Of a DNA stretch of 64,000 bases, positions 22,390 through 31,929 are shown in pieces. How positions within the stretch are numbered: the stretch's first letter is position 1; each line of letters starts with the position of its first letter. The stretch covers positions 310,001 to 374,000 of the forward strand of contig NZ_JAATEN010000001.1 in the NCBI RefSeq assembly GCF_012034935.1, written 5' to 3'. The translations under genes were made by a program, and so were the position numbers. Source of the DNA: Streptomyces zingiberis. Lineage in GTDB: Bacteria; Actinomycetota; Actinomycetes; Streptomycetales; Streptomycetaceae. The notes beneath the pieces were generated by a model. The model did no database searches. It saw only the letters and a list, made by a program, of their open reading frames with translations, and had not been told where the DNA came from.

Positions 22390-24041
22390 CCGCGATCCGT
22401 CCGGAGCGGGACAGCGCCCGCGCCGTGTACGACACCGGCGGAGCCGGGGCGCCGGCGCCGCTCACCGGATCCGCCGGGGCCACCGGGTACGCGCCGGAGG
22501 GGGGCCGGCACCGCGGCGCGGCGGCGGCCGATCCCCTCGGTGGTCCGCTGCCGGGGCCCCGTCCCGGCCCCCCGCCGCCGGGCCACGGGGAGACGCACGC
22601 CGCGGCCCCCGCGGCCGGGGGGTACGACGATCCGTACGCGCCCCCGGCCGCGCGGCCGCACCGCGCGCACGAGGAGTTCCCCGCCGAGGCCTATCCCCGG
22701 AGCGCCGCCTTCCGGACCGTCAGCCAGATCGCGCAGGCCGGCGGGGAGAGACGGCCCGAGGGGGCCGCCGACGACGGTTACGGCGGCCCGTCCGCCGGCT
22801 CCTACGGGGGCAGACCGGCGCCCTGGGACCTGGAGGGCGAGGAGGCGGTGCGGCGGACGCACACCGCGTTCGGGGCCGGGCGGGCCGCCGCCTCCGGTGC
22901 CACGGCCGAGCCACCCACCGCCCGGATCCCCGCCCCCGTGCCGGCTCCCGGACCCGCCCCGGCTCCCGCCACCGTGCCCGCTCCCGCCACCGGCCGCACG
23001 GCCGGGCCGGAACCCGCCCCGCCGCCCGTGGACGAGGAGACGGTGGCCCTGCGGCTCCCGGCGGCGCCCGCGGTGGACCCCGCCGAACCCGCCGCACCTG
23101 CCGTGGACGGCGGGACGCCGGCCGCGGGCGGGCGGGCGGCCCGCCGCCGGGCCGCGCAGAGCGGCGGACGGCACGGGAGCAGCCGCCATGGCGGCGGGCG
23201 GCGGGCGCGGCGGACCGGCGGAGCGGCGCCCCCGCCGGACACCGCGGCGAGCCCGGCCGCCGGGGGCACCGGCGGCGCCGGCCCCGGCCCCGGCAGCGCC
23301 ACCACCGCCCCGCGCTCCCGGCTGGAGGCCCGCCGGCTGGAGCGGGCCCGCAAGGACAGTCCGGGGATCATCGCCAGCCGGTTCCTCGGCGAGACCTTCA
23401 TCACGCTCGGCGTGCTGATGCTGCTCTTCGTCACCTACCAGCTCTGGTGGACGAACGTGCTCGCCGGGCAGCAGGCCGGAGGCACCGCGAGCAACCTCCA
23501 GAAGCAGTGGGACGAGGGCGACGAGAAGGTCGACAAGCGGGACCCGGGCGCCTTCTCGCCCGGTGAGGGCTTCGCGATCATGTACATCCCCAAGCTGGAC
23601 GTCAAGGTCCCCATCGCCGAGGGCATCGACAAGCACAAGGTGCTCGACCGCGGCCTGGCCGGTCACTACGCCGAGGGCAAGCTCAAGACGGCGATGCCCT
23701 GGGACGAGACGGGCAACTTCGCGGTCGCCGGCCACCGCAACACCCACGGCGAGCCGTTCCGGTACATCAACAAGCTGAAGCCGGGTGACGAGATCATCGT
23801 CGAGACGCGGGACACGTTCTACATCTACGCGATGGCGAGCATCCTCCCGCAGACCCCGCCGTCCAACATCAGTGTGATCGAACCGGTGCCCAAGCAGTCC
23901 GGGTTCACCGAGCCCGGCCGCTACGTCACCCTGACCACCTGCACTCCGGAGTTCACCAGTACGTACCGGATGATCGTCTGGGGGAAGATGGTCGACGAGA
24001 GGCCGCGGAGCGAGGGCAAGCCCGACGCGCTCGTGGGCTGA
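22386..24041 (+). CDS. Class E sortase with long disordered N-terminal arm
   Basis: A 551-residue transpeptidase that anchors sorted surface proteins; class E enzymes act on LAxTG signals, including long chaplins in Streptomyces. GTG 22386 overlaps the pabA stop. Residues 1-320 are low-complexity Pro/Ala/Gly, unusually long. One membrane span is at about 338-355 (ITLGVLMLLFVTYQLWW). The sortase domain follows with catalytic His450 in AGHRNTHG, Cys519 in TLTTCTP and Arg528 in TYRMIVWG, all intact. A second sortase gene follows after 95 bases. The arm most likely lies in the cytoplasm; its role is unknown. Confidence 0.93.
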   Translation: MTAIRPERDSARAVYDTGGAGAPAPLTGSAGATGYAPEGGRHRGAAAADPLGGPLPGPRPGPPPPGHGETHAAAPAAGGYDDPYAPPAARPHRAHEEFPAEAYPRSAAFRTVSQIAQAGGERRPEGAADDGYGGPSAGSYGGRPAPWDLEGEEAVRRTHTAFGAGRAAASGATAEPPTARIPAPVPAPGPAPAPATVPAPATGRTAGPEPAPPPVDEETVALRLPAAPAVDPAEPAAPAVDGGTPAAGGRAARRRAAQSGGRHGSSRHGGGRRARRTGGAAPPPDTAASPAAGGTGGAGPGPGSATTAPRSRLEARRLERARKDSPGIIASRFLGETFITLGVLMLLFVTYQLWWTNVLAGQQAGGTASNLQKQWDEGDEKVDKRDPGAFSPGEGFAIMYIPKLDVKVPIAEGIDKHKVLDRGLAGHYAEGKLKTAMPWDETGNFAVAGHRNTHGEPFRYINKLKPGDEIIVETRDTFYIYAMASILPQTPPSNISVIEPVPKQSGFTEPGRYVTLTTCTPEFTSTYRMIVWGKMVDERPRSEGKPDALVG

Positions 24042-24135
24042 GGGCCTGAAGGGCTGAGGGGCCGAGCACCGGGCTGAGCACCGGGGGTGGGACCGGACCG
24101 GTGACGGGCCGGGTGGATCGAGCAACGGGGACGCC

Positions 24136-24870
24136 GTGGCAGCGACAACCGAACAGCAGAAGCAGGCGGGGCACCCGGGGGAGCCCCGGCCCGGACGGCC
24201 GCGACGGCGCGGCCGGATCGCCACCGCGGCCGGTGTGGTCGGTGAGTTGCTGATCACCGCGGGGGTGGTGCTGGCGCTCTTCGTCGCCTACTCCCTCTGG
24301 TGGACCAATGTGCTGGCCGACCGCGAGGCCGGCCGCAGGGGCGCGGAGGTGCGGGACCGCTGGGCCGGCGGCCCGGGCCCGCTCGACACGGGCAAGGGCA
24401 TCGGCTTCCTCCATGTGCCGGCGATGGAGGAGAGCGAGATCCTCGTCACCAAGGGCACCTCCGCCAAGGCCCTCAACGCGGGGGTGGCCGGCTACTACAC
24501 GGACCCGGTGAAGGCCGCGATGCCCTGGAAGGAGAAGGGCAACTTCTCCCTCGCCGCCCACCGGGACGGGCACGGCGCCAAGTTCCACAACATCCACAAG
24601 GTGCGGAACGGCGACCCGGTGGTCTTCGAGACCCGGGACACCTGGTACGTCTACAAGGTCTTCGCCTCGCTCCCGGAGACCTCCAAGTACAACGTGGAGG
24701 TGCTCGCCGACGTCCCCAAGGGGTCGGGGAAGAAGGAGCCGGGCCGTTACCTCACGCTGACGACCTGCACCCCCATCTTCACCTCGGACTACCGCTACAT
24801 CGTGTGGGCGGAACTCGAGCGCACGGAGAAGGTTGACGCGGAGCGTACGCCGCCCGCGGAGCTGCGCTGA
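24136..24870 (+). CDS. Class E sortase, second copy
   Basis: A 244-residue class E sortase without the long arm of its neighbour. A basic N-terminus (RPRRRGR) is followed by a span at about 33-56 (from GVVGELLITAGVVLALF). The catalytic triad is present: His142 in LAAHRDGHG, Cys211 in TLTTCTP, Arg220 in SDYRYIVWA. GTG 24136 lies 8 bases after AACGGGGA, a weak ribosome site. The shared motif SLWWTNVLA after the span shows the two sortases are paralogues from a tandem duplication. In S. coelicolor the equivalent pair together anchors chaplins and supports aerial growth. Confidence 0.93.
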   Translation: MAATTEQQKQAGHPGEPRPGRPRRRGRIATAAGVVGELLITAGVVLALFVAYSLWWTNVLADREAGRRGAEVRDRWAGGPGPLDTGKGIGFLHVPAMEESEILVTKGTSAKALNAGVAGYYTDPVKAAMPWKEKGNFSLAAHRDGHGAKFHNIHKVRNGDPVVFETRDTWYVYKVFASLPETSKYNVEVLADVPKGSGKKEPGRYLTLTTCTPIFTSDYRYIVWAELERTEKVDAERTPPAELR

Positions 24871-25135
24871 CCTCCCTGGAACATCCCGGGGCCCGGGCCC
24901 GGGGCCCGGGGGTCCGGGAGGGCCGCCCGGGCGGGACGGGGAGCCGGACGCCGGCGGACGGACGCACGCACGGAACCGCCGCCCAGCGGAAACCGCGCCC
25001 AGGCGGGACTCGGCGCCGCACCCGCCGGAACGCCCGCGGGAGCCCGAGCGGGAGCCGCTTCACAGGGCCGGGGCCGCGGGCCACGGAGGCCCGGCCTCAC
25101 CGTTCACGGCCGACGCGTGGCCGGGGGACGACGCA
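24871..25135. other. Convergent intergenic region after the sortases
   Basis: About 265 bases, no gene. Dense near-palindromic GC runs at 24887-24912 (CCCGGGGCCCGGGCCCGGGGC and similar) can form several hairpins and probably contribute to termination of the sortase transcript. Confidence 0.45.
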
Positions 25136-25175
25136 CGGGAGCCCCGGCCCCCTGGAAGGGGTGCCGGGGCTCCCG
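25136..25175. terminator. Bidirectional terminator between sortase and pknB genes
   Basis: CGGGAGCCCCGG (25136-25147) pairs perfectly with CCGGGGCTCCCG (25164-25175) over 12 bp; the loop contains its own short CCCCC/GGGG stem. It stands between convergent genes. Confidence 0.7.
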
Positions 25176-25272
25176 CGCACCGTCTCCGCCTGCCGCCTCC
25201 CGCCCGTACGGTTCGCCGTGGCGGGCGGGGGACGGCCGGGCCGGTGCCCCTCCAGGGGCCGGCCCGGTGCCG

Positions 25273-27291
25273 CTAGCCGTCGGTGCCGCCGAAGAAGCCG
25301 CCGAAGCCGCCGCCGTTGTCACCGCCGCCGTTGTTGCCGCCGCCCGGACCGCCGCCGGGGCCGCCGGCGACGGTGGCCAGCGTCACCTGCTCGCCCTTCT
25401 TCAGCTCCTGCCCCTCACCGGGCTGGATGGCGATGACCGTGGCGTTGTCGTCCTGCGGGGAGCCCTCCACGAAGGCGACGCCCAGGCCGAGACCCTCCAG
25501 CTGCTCGCGGACCGCCTTGACCTTCTGGCCGCGCAGACCGCCGGGCACCTTGACCTTCTCGCTCTCCTTGGCCACCTGGACGTTGACCGTGGAGCCCGCC
25601 GCGACCTGCTCGCCCGCCTGGAAGCTCTGGCCGACGATGGTGCCCGCCTTGGCGTCGGAGTCGACCTCGCTCTGGTCGCCGAGCACCAGACCGGCCTCGT
25701 CGAGGATGCCCTTGGCCTCGTCCGGCGTCTTCCCGGTGAGGTCGGGCACGGTGGACTTGTCCGCCTCCTTGGCGACGGAGAGGGTGATCGTCACATTCTT
25801 GGCCCGCTTGCTGCCGGCGTCCGGGGACTGCTCGATGACCGTGCCCGGGGTGCGCTCCGAGACGACGTCCTTGCGCTGGACGTTCTCGAAGCCCTTGTCC
25901 TCCAGTTCGGACTTGGCGTCCTCGTACGTGGCCCCGATGAGGTCCGGAATCGCGATCGGCGCCGGTCCGGAGCAGAGCGTCACGGTGATGGTGTCGCCCT
26001 TGGGCATGTCGGTCTCGGGCTCGGGGGACTGCTTGGTGACGGTGTTCTTCCCACCGTCCTCACAGGTCTCGGTACCGCCCTTGGCGATCTCCAGATCGAC
26101 GTTGGCCGCCCGGTCGCCGGCCTCCTCGAAGGACTTCCCGATCAGGTTGGGCGCCGAGACGTCCTTGTCGGAGTTGTCCCCGGCGAAGATGATCCGCCCG
26201 ATGAAGATGGCGCCCACCAGGACCAGGACGGCAGCGACGACCAGAAGGATCGTCGAGGTGCTGGTCTTCCTGGCGCCGCCGCGGCGCCGGTCGGGCCGCT
26301 CGTCGTAGCCGAAGCCGCCGTCGTCGTCGCGTGGCGGCGGCAGCATGCCGCCCTGCCCGCCCGCGCCCTGGGCGGGCATCGCGGTGGTCGGCTGGTCGGA
26401 GCCGTAGCCGCCGTAGCCGACCGCGCCCATGGCGGCGGTGGCGGCCACCGGCTGGCCGTCGAGGGCGGCCTCGATGTCGGCCCGCATCTCGTCCGCCGAC
26501 TGGTAGCGGTAGTCCGGGTCCTTGGTCAGCGCCTTGAGGACGATGGCGTCCATCTCGGGCGTGATCTCGGGGTCGTAGGTGCTCGGCGCCTGGGGCTCCT
26601 CGCGGACGTGCTGGTAGGCGACGGCCACGGGTGAGTCGCCGACGAACGGCGGCCGGACGGTGAGGAGTTCGTAGAGGAGGCAGCCGGTGGAGTAGAGGTC
26701 GGAGCGGGCGTCGACCTGCTCGCCCTTGGCCTGCTCGGGGGAGAGGTACTGCGCGGTGCCGATGACGGCGGCCGTCTGTGTCATCGTCATGCCGGAGTCG
26801 CCCATGGCGCGGGCGATGCCGAAGTCCATCACCTTGACCTGGCCGTTGCGGGTCAGCATGACGTTCGCGGGCTTGATGTCGCGGTGGACGATGCCGGCGC
26901 GGTGCGAGTACTCCAGCGCCTGGAGGACGCCGATGGTCATCTCCAGCGACCGCTCGGGGAGCAGCTTGCGTCCGGAGTGGAGCAGTTCGCGCAGGGTCGA
27001 GCCGTCGACGTACTCCATCACGATGTAGGGAATGGAGACACCGTCGACGTAGTCCTCGCCGGTGTCGTAGACCGCGACGATGGACGGATGGTTCAGGGAG
27101 GCGGCCGACTGGGCCTCACGGCGGAACCGGGCCTGGAACGACGGGTCGCGGGCGAGGTCCACCCGCAGCGTCTTCACAGCGACGGTGCGGCCGAGCCGGG
27201 TGTCGTGGGCGAGGTAGACCTCGGCCATCCCACCGCGGCCGAGCACCGAGCCCAGCTCGTACCGGCCGCCGAGGCGACGCGGCTCTTCCAT
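25273..27291 (-). CDS. pknB: PASTA-domain Ser/Thr protein kinase PknB type
   Basis: A 672-residue receptor kinase that senses cell-wall fragments and regulates growth and division. ATG at 27291 is chosen because GGAGAAG precedes it. Kinase domain 11-275: GRGGMAEVY, Lys40 in VAVKTL, HRDIKPAN with Asp138, DFG Asp156, activation-loop threonines near 169-173 (MTMTQTAAVIGT). A Gly/Asp-rich linker is followed by a span at about 347-372. Four extracellular PASTA repeats lie at about 375-640 (DVSAPNLIG, IAIPDLIG, STVPDLTG, VKVPGGLRG). The tail is Gly/Asn-rich. It is the last gene of the fhaA-fhaB-pstP-rodA-pbpA-pknB unit. Confidence 0.97.
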   Translation of the reverse strand: MEEPRRLGGRYELGSVLGRGGMAEVYLAHDTRLGRTVAVKTLRVDLARDPSFQARFRREAQSAASLNHPSIVAVYDTGEDYVDGVSIPYIVMEYVDGSTLRELLHSGRKLLPERSLEMTIGVLQALEYSHRAGIVHRDIKPANVMLTRNGQVKVMDFGIARAMGDSGMTMTQTAAVIGTAQYLSPEQAKGEQVDARSDLYSTGCLLYELLTVRPPFVGDSPVAVAYQHVREEPQAPSTYDPEITPEMDAIVLKALTKDPDYRYQSADEMRADIEAALDGQPVAATAAMGAVGYGGYGSDQPTTAMPAQGAGGQGGMLPPPRDDDGGFGYDERPDRRRGGARKTSTSTILLVVAAVLVLVGAIFIGRIIFAGDNSDKDVSAPNLIGKSFEEAGDRAANVDLEIAKGGTETCEDGGKNTVTKQSPEPETDMPKGDTITVTLCSGPAPIAIPDLIGATYEDAKSELEDKGFENVQRKDVVSERTPGTVIEQSPDAGSKRAKNVTITLSVAKEADKSTVPDLTGKTPDEAKGILDEAGLVLGDQSEVDSDAKAGTIVGQSFQAGEQVAAGSTVNVQVAKESEKVKVPGGLRGQKVKAVREQLEGLGLGVAFVEGSPQDDNATVIAIQPGEGQELKKGEQVTLATVAGGPGGGPGGGNNGGGDNGGGFGGFFGGTDG

Positions 27292-27459
27292 AGCTTCTCC
27301 AGCCCTCTCCGTCATTCCCGACCGCACCGACATGGGGCCCGGCGGTGTGCTGTCCGGGCATACCGTACCCGGCGCGTCTTACGCGGTCCGGGCGTCCCGG
27401 CGAGCTGATACACGACCGGTACGACAAGAAGGGAGGATTGCTTCATGGCGTGACCGAGA

Positions 27460-28926
27460 TCACTCGTTGCCGTCGAGGACGGACTGCATGACGTCCTTGG
27501 CGATCGGGGCCGCCAGCCCGCCACCGCTGATGTCGCCCCGGGAGGCGTCCGAGTCCTCGACGACCACGGCCACCGCGACCGGGGAGCCGTCACCCGTCTT
27601 GGCGTAGGAGATGAACCAGGCGTACGGGTTCTCGCTGTTGTCCACACCGCGCTGGGCGGTACCGGTCTTGCCGCCGACCGTGACCCCGGGGATCTTCGCC
27701 CGGCTGCCGGTGCCGTCGTTGACCACGGTCTCCATCGCCTGCTGGAGCTTCTGGGCGTTCTCCGGGGACAGCGGCTCGTGCATCACCTCGGGGCTGGTCT
27801 GCTCGATGACGCTGAGGTTCGGTGCCCGCAACTCGTCCACCATGTACGGCTTCATCAGCTTGCCGTCGTTGGCGACGGCCGCGGCGACCATCGCCATCTG
27901 CAGCGGGGTCGCGGCCGTCTCGAACTGGCCGATGGAGGAGAGGGCGGTCTGCGGCTTGTCCATCTCGGTGGAGATGTTGCTGCGGCCGGCCCGTACCGGG
28001 GTGTCGATCTCCGAGCTGTTGAAGCCGAACTTCTCGGCCGTCTCCACCAGCTTGTCGCGGCCGAGGTCGGCGCCCATCTTGCCGAAGACGGTGTTGCAGG
28101 AGACCCGCAGGGCCTCCCGCAGCGAGCCCTTCTCACAGGTCGGGTGGGGGCCGTCGTTCTTCAGCTCGGTCCGGGTGTCCGGGAGGATGTACGGATCGGG
28201 GGTGTCGGTCTTGTCGTCGATGTCGTCGATCAGACCGTGCTCCAGCGCCGCCGCGGCGGTGACCACCTTGAACGTCGAGCCGGGGAAGAACGTCTCGCGC
28301 AGCGCGCGGTTGTGCATCGGCTTGTCGGGGTCGTCGAGCAGCTTCTGGTAGTTCTCGCCGTCCTCCTTGCCCATGCCGGCGATGGTGGACGGGTCGTAGC
28401 TCGGCGTGGAGGCGAGGGCGAGGATCGCCCCGGTGGACGGGTTGATCGCCGCCACGGCGCCCTTCTTGTTGCCCAGGCCCTCGAAGGCGGCCTTCTGCGC
28501 CTTGGAGTTGAGGGTGGTCACGACCTGGCCACCGGTTCGGTCCTTGCCGGTGAGCATGTCGATCGTGCGGGTGAAGAACAGCCGGTCGTCGTTGCCGGTG
28601 AGGATGGAGTCGTACAGCTTCTCCAGCTGGTTGGCGTCGTAGACCTGGGAGGCGTAGCCGGTGACCGGCGCCCACATCTCGCCGTCCTTGTAGGTGCGCT
28701 TGTACTTGAAGTCGCCGCTGTCGGTGGTGGTGGAGCCCGTGATGGCCTTGCCGTCCACGATGATGTCGCCGCGCGGGACGCTGTAGCGCTCGATCGCGAC
28801 CCGGCGGTTGTGCTTGTCCTTCTGCAATTCGTCGGCCTGGACGAACTGCACCCAGTTCACCCGGATGAGCAGGGCCAGGATCAGCAGCCCGCTGAAGATG
28901 GCGACACGGCGGAGTGGCTTGTTCAC
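27460..28926 (-). CDS. pbpA: Class B penicillin-binding protein PbpA
   Basis: A 488-residue transpeptidase that cross-links peptidoglycan. One N-terminal span (about 8-24) anchors it. A non-penicillin-binding region follows, then the catalytic domain with SxxK Ser217-Lys220 (GSTFK), SxN at 276-278 (SCN) and KTG at 420-422 (GGKTGTAQ). GTG at 28926 overlaps the rodA stop by 4 bases, consistent with coupled synthesis of this transpeptidase and its SEDS glycosyltransferase. A gap of about 170 bases separates it from pknB. It contains a perfect DnaA-box 9-mer (27638-27646) within coding sequence, probably by chance. Confidence 0.96.
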   Translation of the reverse strand: MNKPLRRVAIFSGLLILALLIRVNWVQFVQADELQKDKHNRRVAIERYSVPRGDIIVDGKAITGSTTTDSGDFKYKRTYKDGEMWAPVTGYASQVYDANQLEKLYDSILTGNDDRLFFTRTIDMLTGKDRTGGQVVTTLNSKAQKAAFEGLGNKKGAVAAINPSTGAILALASTPSYDPSTIAGMGKEDGENYQKLLDDPDKPMHNRALRETFFPGSTFKVVTAAAALEHGLIDDIDDKTDTPDPYILPDTRTELKNDGPHPTCEKGSLREALRVSCNTVFGKMGADLGRDKLVETAEKFGFNSSEIDTPVRAGRSNISTEMDKPQTALSSIGQFETAATPLQMAMVAAAVANDGKLMKPYMVDELRAPNLSVIEQTSPEVMHEPLSPENAQKLQQAMETVVNDGTGSRAKIPGVTVGGKTGTAQRGVDNSENPYAWFISYAKTGDGSPVAVAVVVEDSDASRGDISGGGLAAPIAKDVMQSVLDGNE

Positions 28927-30320
28927 GTTCGGACCACCTGGGTCATCTCGGCGTCGGTGGACGGTGCCGGGGCGGGCGCCGGGCGGCGGGCGGTGTCGCT
29001 GATCCGGAGCAGGATCGCGACCAGCGCCCAGTTGGCGATCACGGACGAACCGCCCTGCGCGAGGAACGGAAGGGTCATGCCGGTCAGCGGGATCAGGCCG
29101 GTGACGCCGCCGGCCACCACGAAGACCTGGAGCGCGAAGGCGCCGGCGAGACCCACCGCGAGCAGCTTGCCGAAGGGGTCACGGGCGGCGAGGGCGGTGC
29201 GCATGCCCCGCTCGATGAGCAGGGCGTAGAGCATCAGCACGGCCATGACCCCGGTGAGGCCCAGCTCCTCGCCCACGGTGGCCAGGATGTAGTCGCTCTT
29301 GGGGGCGATGCCGCCGATCAGGCGGGAGTAGCCCTGGCCGAGCCCGGAGCCGAGGATGCCGCCCGCGCCGAAGGTGTACATGGCCTGCGCGGTCTCGGTG
29401 ACCCCGCCGTTCAGCAGATCGAGGGGGTTGAGCCAGTTGTGGACCCGGCGCTGGACGTGGGAGGCGAAGGTCGCCACCGTGACGGCGCCCACGGCGCTGA
29501 GGGTGAGGCCGAAGACCACCCAGCTGGTGCGCTCGGTGGCGACGTACAGCATGATCACGAAGAGACCGAAGAAGAGCAGCGAGGTGCCCAGGTCGGTCTC
29601 GAAGATCAGGATGAGCAGGCTGAGCGCCCAGATCACGATGATCGGTCCGAGGTCCCGGCCGCGCGGCAGATACATGCCCATGAACCGCCGGCTCGCGAGC
29701 GCCAGCGCGTCCCGCTTGACCATCAGATAGCCGGCGAAGAACACCGCGATGATGATCTTGGCGAACTCGCCCGGCTGGAGCGAGCCCACCCCGGGGATGG
29801 TGATCCAGATACGGGCGCCGTACCGCGCCGGGAAGAACATCGGCAGGATCAGCAGGACCAGCGCCACCACCATGGAGATGTAGGTGTAGCGCTGGAGCAC
29901 CCGGTGGTCCTTGAGGAAGACCAGCACACCGAGGAAGAGGGCCACCCCGATCGTGGACCACATCAGCTGGCCGGGCGCCATCGCGCCGCCGAGCGCCGGG
30001 GTGGTGATCGTCGGCTCCTGGTCCAGCCGCCAGATGAGCACCAGGCCCAGGCCGTTGAGGAGGGTGGCGATCGGCAGCATCAGGGGGTCGGCGTACGGCG
30101 CGAACTTGCGCACCATGAGGTGGGCCGTGCCCGCCAGCAGGACGAGGCCACCGGCGTAGCCGAGGACGCCCGCCGGGACCGTCCCCTGCTTCGCCAGGCC
30201 GACGTTGACGTAGGCGAAGACGGGGATGAGCACGGCGAAGACGAGCAGCGCCAGCTCGGTGTTGCGCCGGCTGGGCGCGCCCATCGGTCCGATGGTGGTG
30301 GTGTTCGCGGAACTGCTCAC
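28923..30320 (-). CDS. rodA: SEDS peptidoglycan glycosyltransferase (RodA/FtsW family)
   Basis: A 465-residue polytopic membrane enzyme that polymerises lipid II into glycan strands. GTG at 30320 was chosen since it follows the phosphatase stop by 10 bases; the longer open frame upstream overlaps the phosphatase gene in another frame. About ten spans are visible from residue 20 to 450, for example ELALLVFAVLIPVFAYV. SEDS landmarks include LQPGEFAKIIIAVFFAGYL and, near the end, GGVTGLIPLTGMTLPFLAQGGSS. Paired with PbpA by a GTGA overlap. The operon context favours a growth-related RodA role over septal FtsW, but the family name is the safe part. Confidence 0.94.
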   Translation of the reverse strand: MSSSANTTTIGPMGAPSRRNTELALLVFAVLIPVFAYVNVGLAKQGTVPAGVLGYAGGLVLLAGTAHLMVRKFAPYADPLMLPIATLLNGLGLVLIWRLDQEPTITTPALGGAMAPGQLMWSTIGVALFLGVLVFLKDHRVLQRYTYISMVVALVLLILPMFFPARYGARIWITIPGVGSLQPGEFAKIIIAVFFAGYLMVKRDALALASRRFMGMYLPRGRDLGPIIVIWALSLLILIFETDLGTSLLFFGLFVIMLYVATERTSWVVFGLTLSAVGAVTVATFASHVQRRVHNWLNPLDLLNGGVTETAQAMYTFGAGGILGSGLGQGYSRLIGGIAPKSDYILATVGEELGLTGVMAVLMLYALLIERGMRTALAARDPFGKLLAVGLAGAFALQVFVVAGGVTGLIPLTGMTLPFLAQGGSSVIANWALVAILLRISDTARRPAPAPAPSTDAEMTQVVRT

Positions 30321-30330
30321 GTCGGGCCCC

Positions 30331-31929
30331 CTACGGTGTGCTGTCGCACTGCTTGGCCAGCCGTTGCTCTTCCTCGGAAAGGCTGGGGCCCGGCGACGGA
30401 GCGGCGGCCTTGGTGGCGCCGGTCGACTGTTCGATGGCGGCACCGGAGCCGGTGCCGGCCGCTGCGCCCGGCGAGGGGGAGGCGCCCGGAGTGGCCGAGT
30501 TCTGCTTCTCCTCGGCCTCCTTCTCCTGCGCCTTCTTCCGCTCGGCCGCGGACTGCTGCTCGGCCTTCTTCCGGCAGGCGGTGGCCTGCTTCCCGAGATC
30601 GACGACCTTGTCGCGGCCCTGGGCCAGGCCGGCCACCGCGATGGTCTCCTCCAGCTGCTCCTGCTGGTAGGCCGGCAGGTACTTGAGTTCGATCTCGGGG
30701 TGGTCCTCGTGCACCGTGTTGAGGCTGATCCAGGCGAGGTCCTGGCTGATGCCCCGGTACAGCGCGACATGGTGGCCGTCGCTGCCGGGCTTCCCCACGG
30801 TGCCCACGTAGAACTGCGTCTGCGTCCAGCGGTACCCCCCGTAGAGGCCACCGCCGACGAGCCCCAGCACCAGGACGGTGCCGAGCGACCTCGTGAGCCA
30901 CCGGCCCTTCCGCCGCGGCTTGAGCGGCTCACCGGGGTACGGGCCGTACGCGCCGTCCCCCGGCGGGTCGCCGGCGGGGCCGCCGCTGCCGGGCGGGCCG
31001 AAGCCGCCGGACGGGGAGCTGGCGTCGCCCTGTGGCGGAACGGTACGGCCGAGGCCGGCCGCGCGGCCGGCGGGGGTCTGCATGGCGCCGCCGTCCCCGA
31101 GCTGCGGCTGGCTCTCCGCGACGGCGCCGACCACCACGGGGGTGTCGTTCAGCCGCCCGGCGAGGGTGTCCGAGCCGTCCACGTCGAGGACGTCGGCGAC
31201 GATGCAGGTGATGTTGTCGGGGCCGCCGCCGCGCAGCGCGAGCTGGATGAGCTCCTGCACCGTCTCGTGCGGGCCCTGGTAGCCGGCGAGGGTGTCCTCC
31301 ATCGTCTGGTGGCTGACCACGCCGGAGAGACCGTCGGAGCAGATGAGGTAGCGGTCACCGGCGCGGACCTCGCGGATGGAGAGATCCGGCTCGACGTGGT
31401 CGCCGCTGCCCAGCGCGCGCATCAGCAGGGAGCGCTGCGGGTGGGTGGTGGCCTCCTCCTCGGTGATCCGGCCCTCGTCGACCAGCCGCTGGACCCAGGT
31501 GTGGTCCTGGGTGATCTGGGTGAGGACGCCGTCGCGCAGCAGGTAGGCCCGGGAGTCGCCGACGTGGACGAGGCCGAGCCGGCGGCCCGTCCACAGCAGC
31601 GCGGTGAGGGTGGTGCCCATCCCCTCCAGCTGCGGGTCCTCCTCGACCATGACGCGCAGCTGCTCGTTCGCGCGCTGGACGGCGGTCCCGAGGGAGGTGA
31701 GGAGGTCCGAACCGGGCACGTCGTCGTCGAGCTGGACGAGGGTGGAGATCACCTCGGAGCTGGCCACCTCGCCGGCGGCCTGGCCGCCCATGCCGTCGGC
31801 GATGGCGAGCAGCCGGGGGCCGGCGTAACCGGAGTCCTCGTTGCCCTCCCGGATCATGCCTTTGTGCGATCCGGCGGCGAAGCGCAGTGACAGACTCATG
31901 CGCACCTCGCCCGTCGGCTCCGGGTACAT
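30331..31929 (-). CDS. pstP: PP2C-type Ser/Thr protein phosphatase PstP
   Basis: A membrane-anchored Mn-dependent phosphatase of about 532 residues that reverses PknB-type phosphorylation. The PP2C domain (about 10-245) shows the metal-binding motifs REGNEDSGY, LAIADGMGGQAAGE, GMGTTLTALL, HVGDSRAYLLR, CSDGLS and GGPDNITCIV. A Pro/Gly-rich linker, one span at about 345-366, and an outside domain with a Glu/Lys/Ala-rich helical stretch ending in a Ser/Pro-rich tail follow. ATG 31929 (MYPEPTGEVRM) is used because streptomycete homologues usually include it. An ATG at 31899 has the better-spaced GAGG and could be the real start. It lies between fhaB and rodA. Confidence 0.95.
   Translation of the reverse strand: MYPEPTGEVRMSLSLRFAAGSHKGMIREGNEDSGYAGPRLLAIADGMGGQAAGEVASSEVISTLVQLDDDVPGSDLLTSLGTAVQRANEQLRVMVEEDPQLEGMGTTLTALLWTGRRLGLVHVGDSRAYLLRDGVLTQITQDHTWVQRLVDEGRITEEEATTHPQRSLLMRALGSGDHVEPDLSIREVRAGDRYLICSDGLSGVVSHQTMEDTLAGYQGPHETVQELIQLALRGGGPDNITCIVADVLDVDGSDTLAGRLNDTPVVVGAVAESQPQLGDGGAMQTPAGRAAGLGRTVPPQGDASSPSGGFGPPGSGGPAGDPPGDGAYGPYPGEPLKPRRKGRWLTRSLGTVLVLGLVGGGLYGGYRWTQTQFYVGTVGKPGSDGHHVALYRGISQDLAWISLNTVHEDHPEIELKYLPAYQQEQLEETIAVAGLAQGRDKVVDLGKQATACRKKAEQQSAAERKKAQEKEAEEKQNSATPGASPSPGAAAGTGSGAAIEQSTGATKAAAPSPGPSLSEEEQRLAKQCDSTP

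Noticed and set aside
27638..27646. Perfect DnaA box inside pbpA
   Set aside because: It is within coding sequence and explained by the codons for Val-Asp-Asn; isolated, so no regulatory claim is made.
28923..30932. Extended 669-residue reading of rodA
   Set aside because: The extra N-terminus overlaps pstP in another frame and is Arg/Pro/Ser-rich noise; GTG 30320 gives a normal SEDS start.
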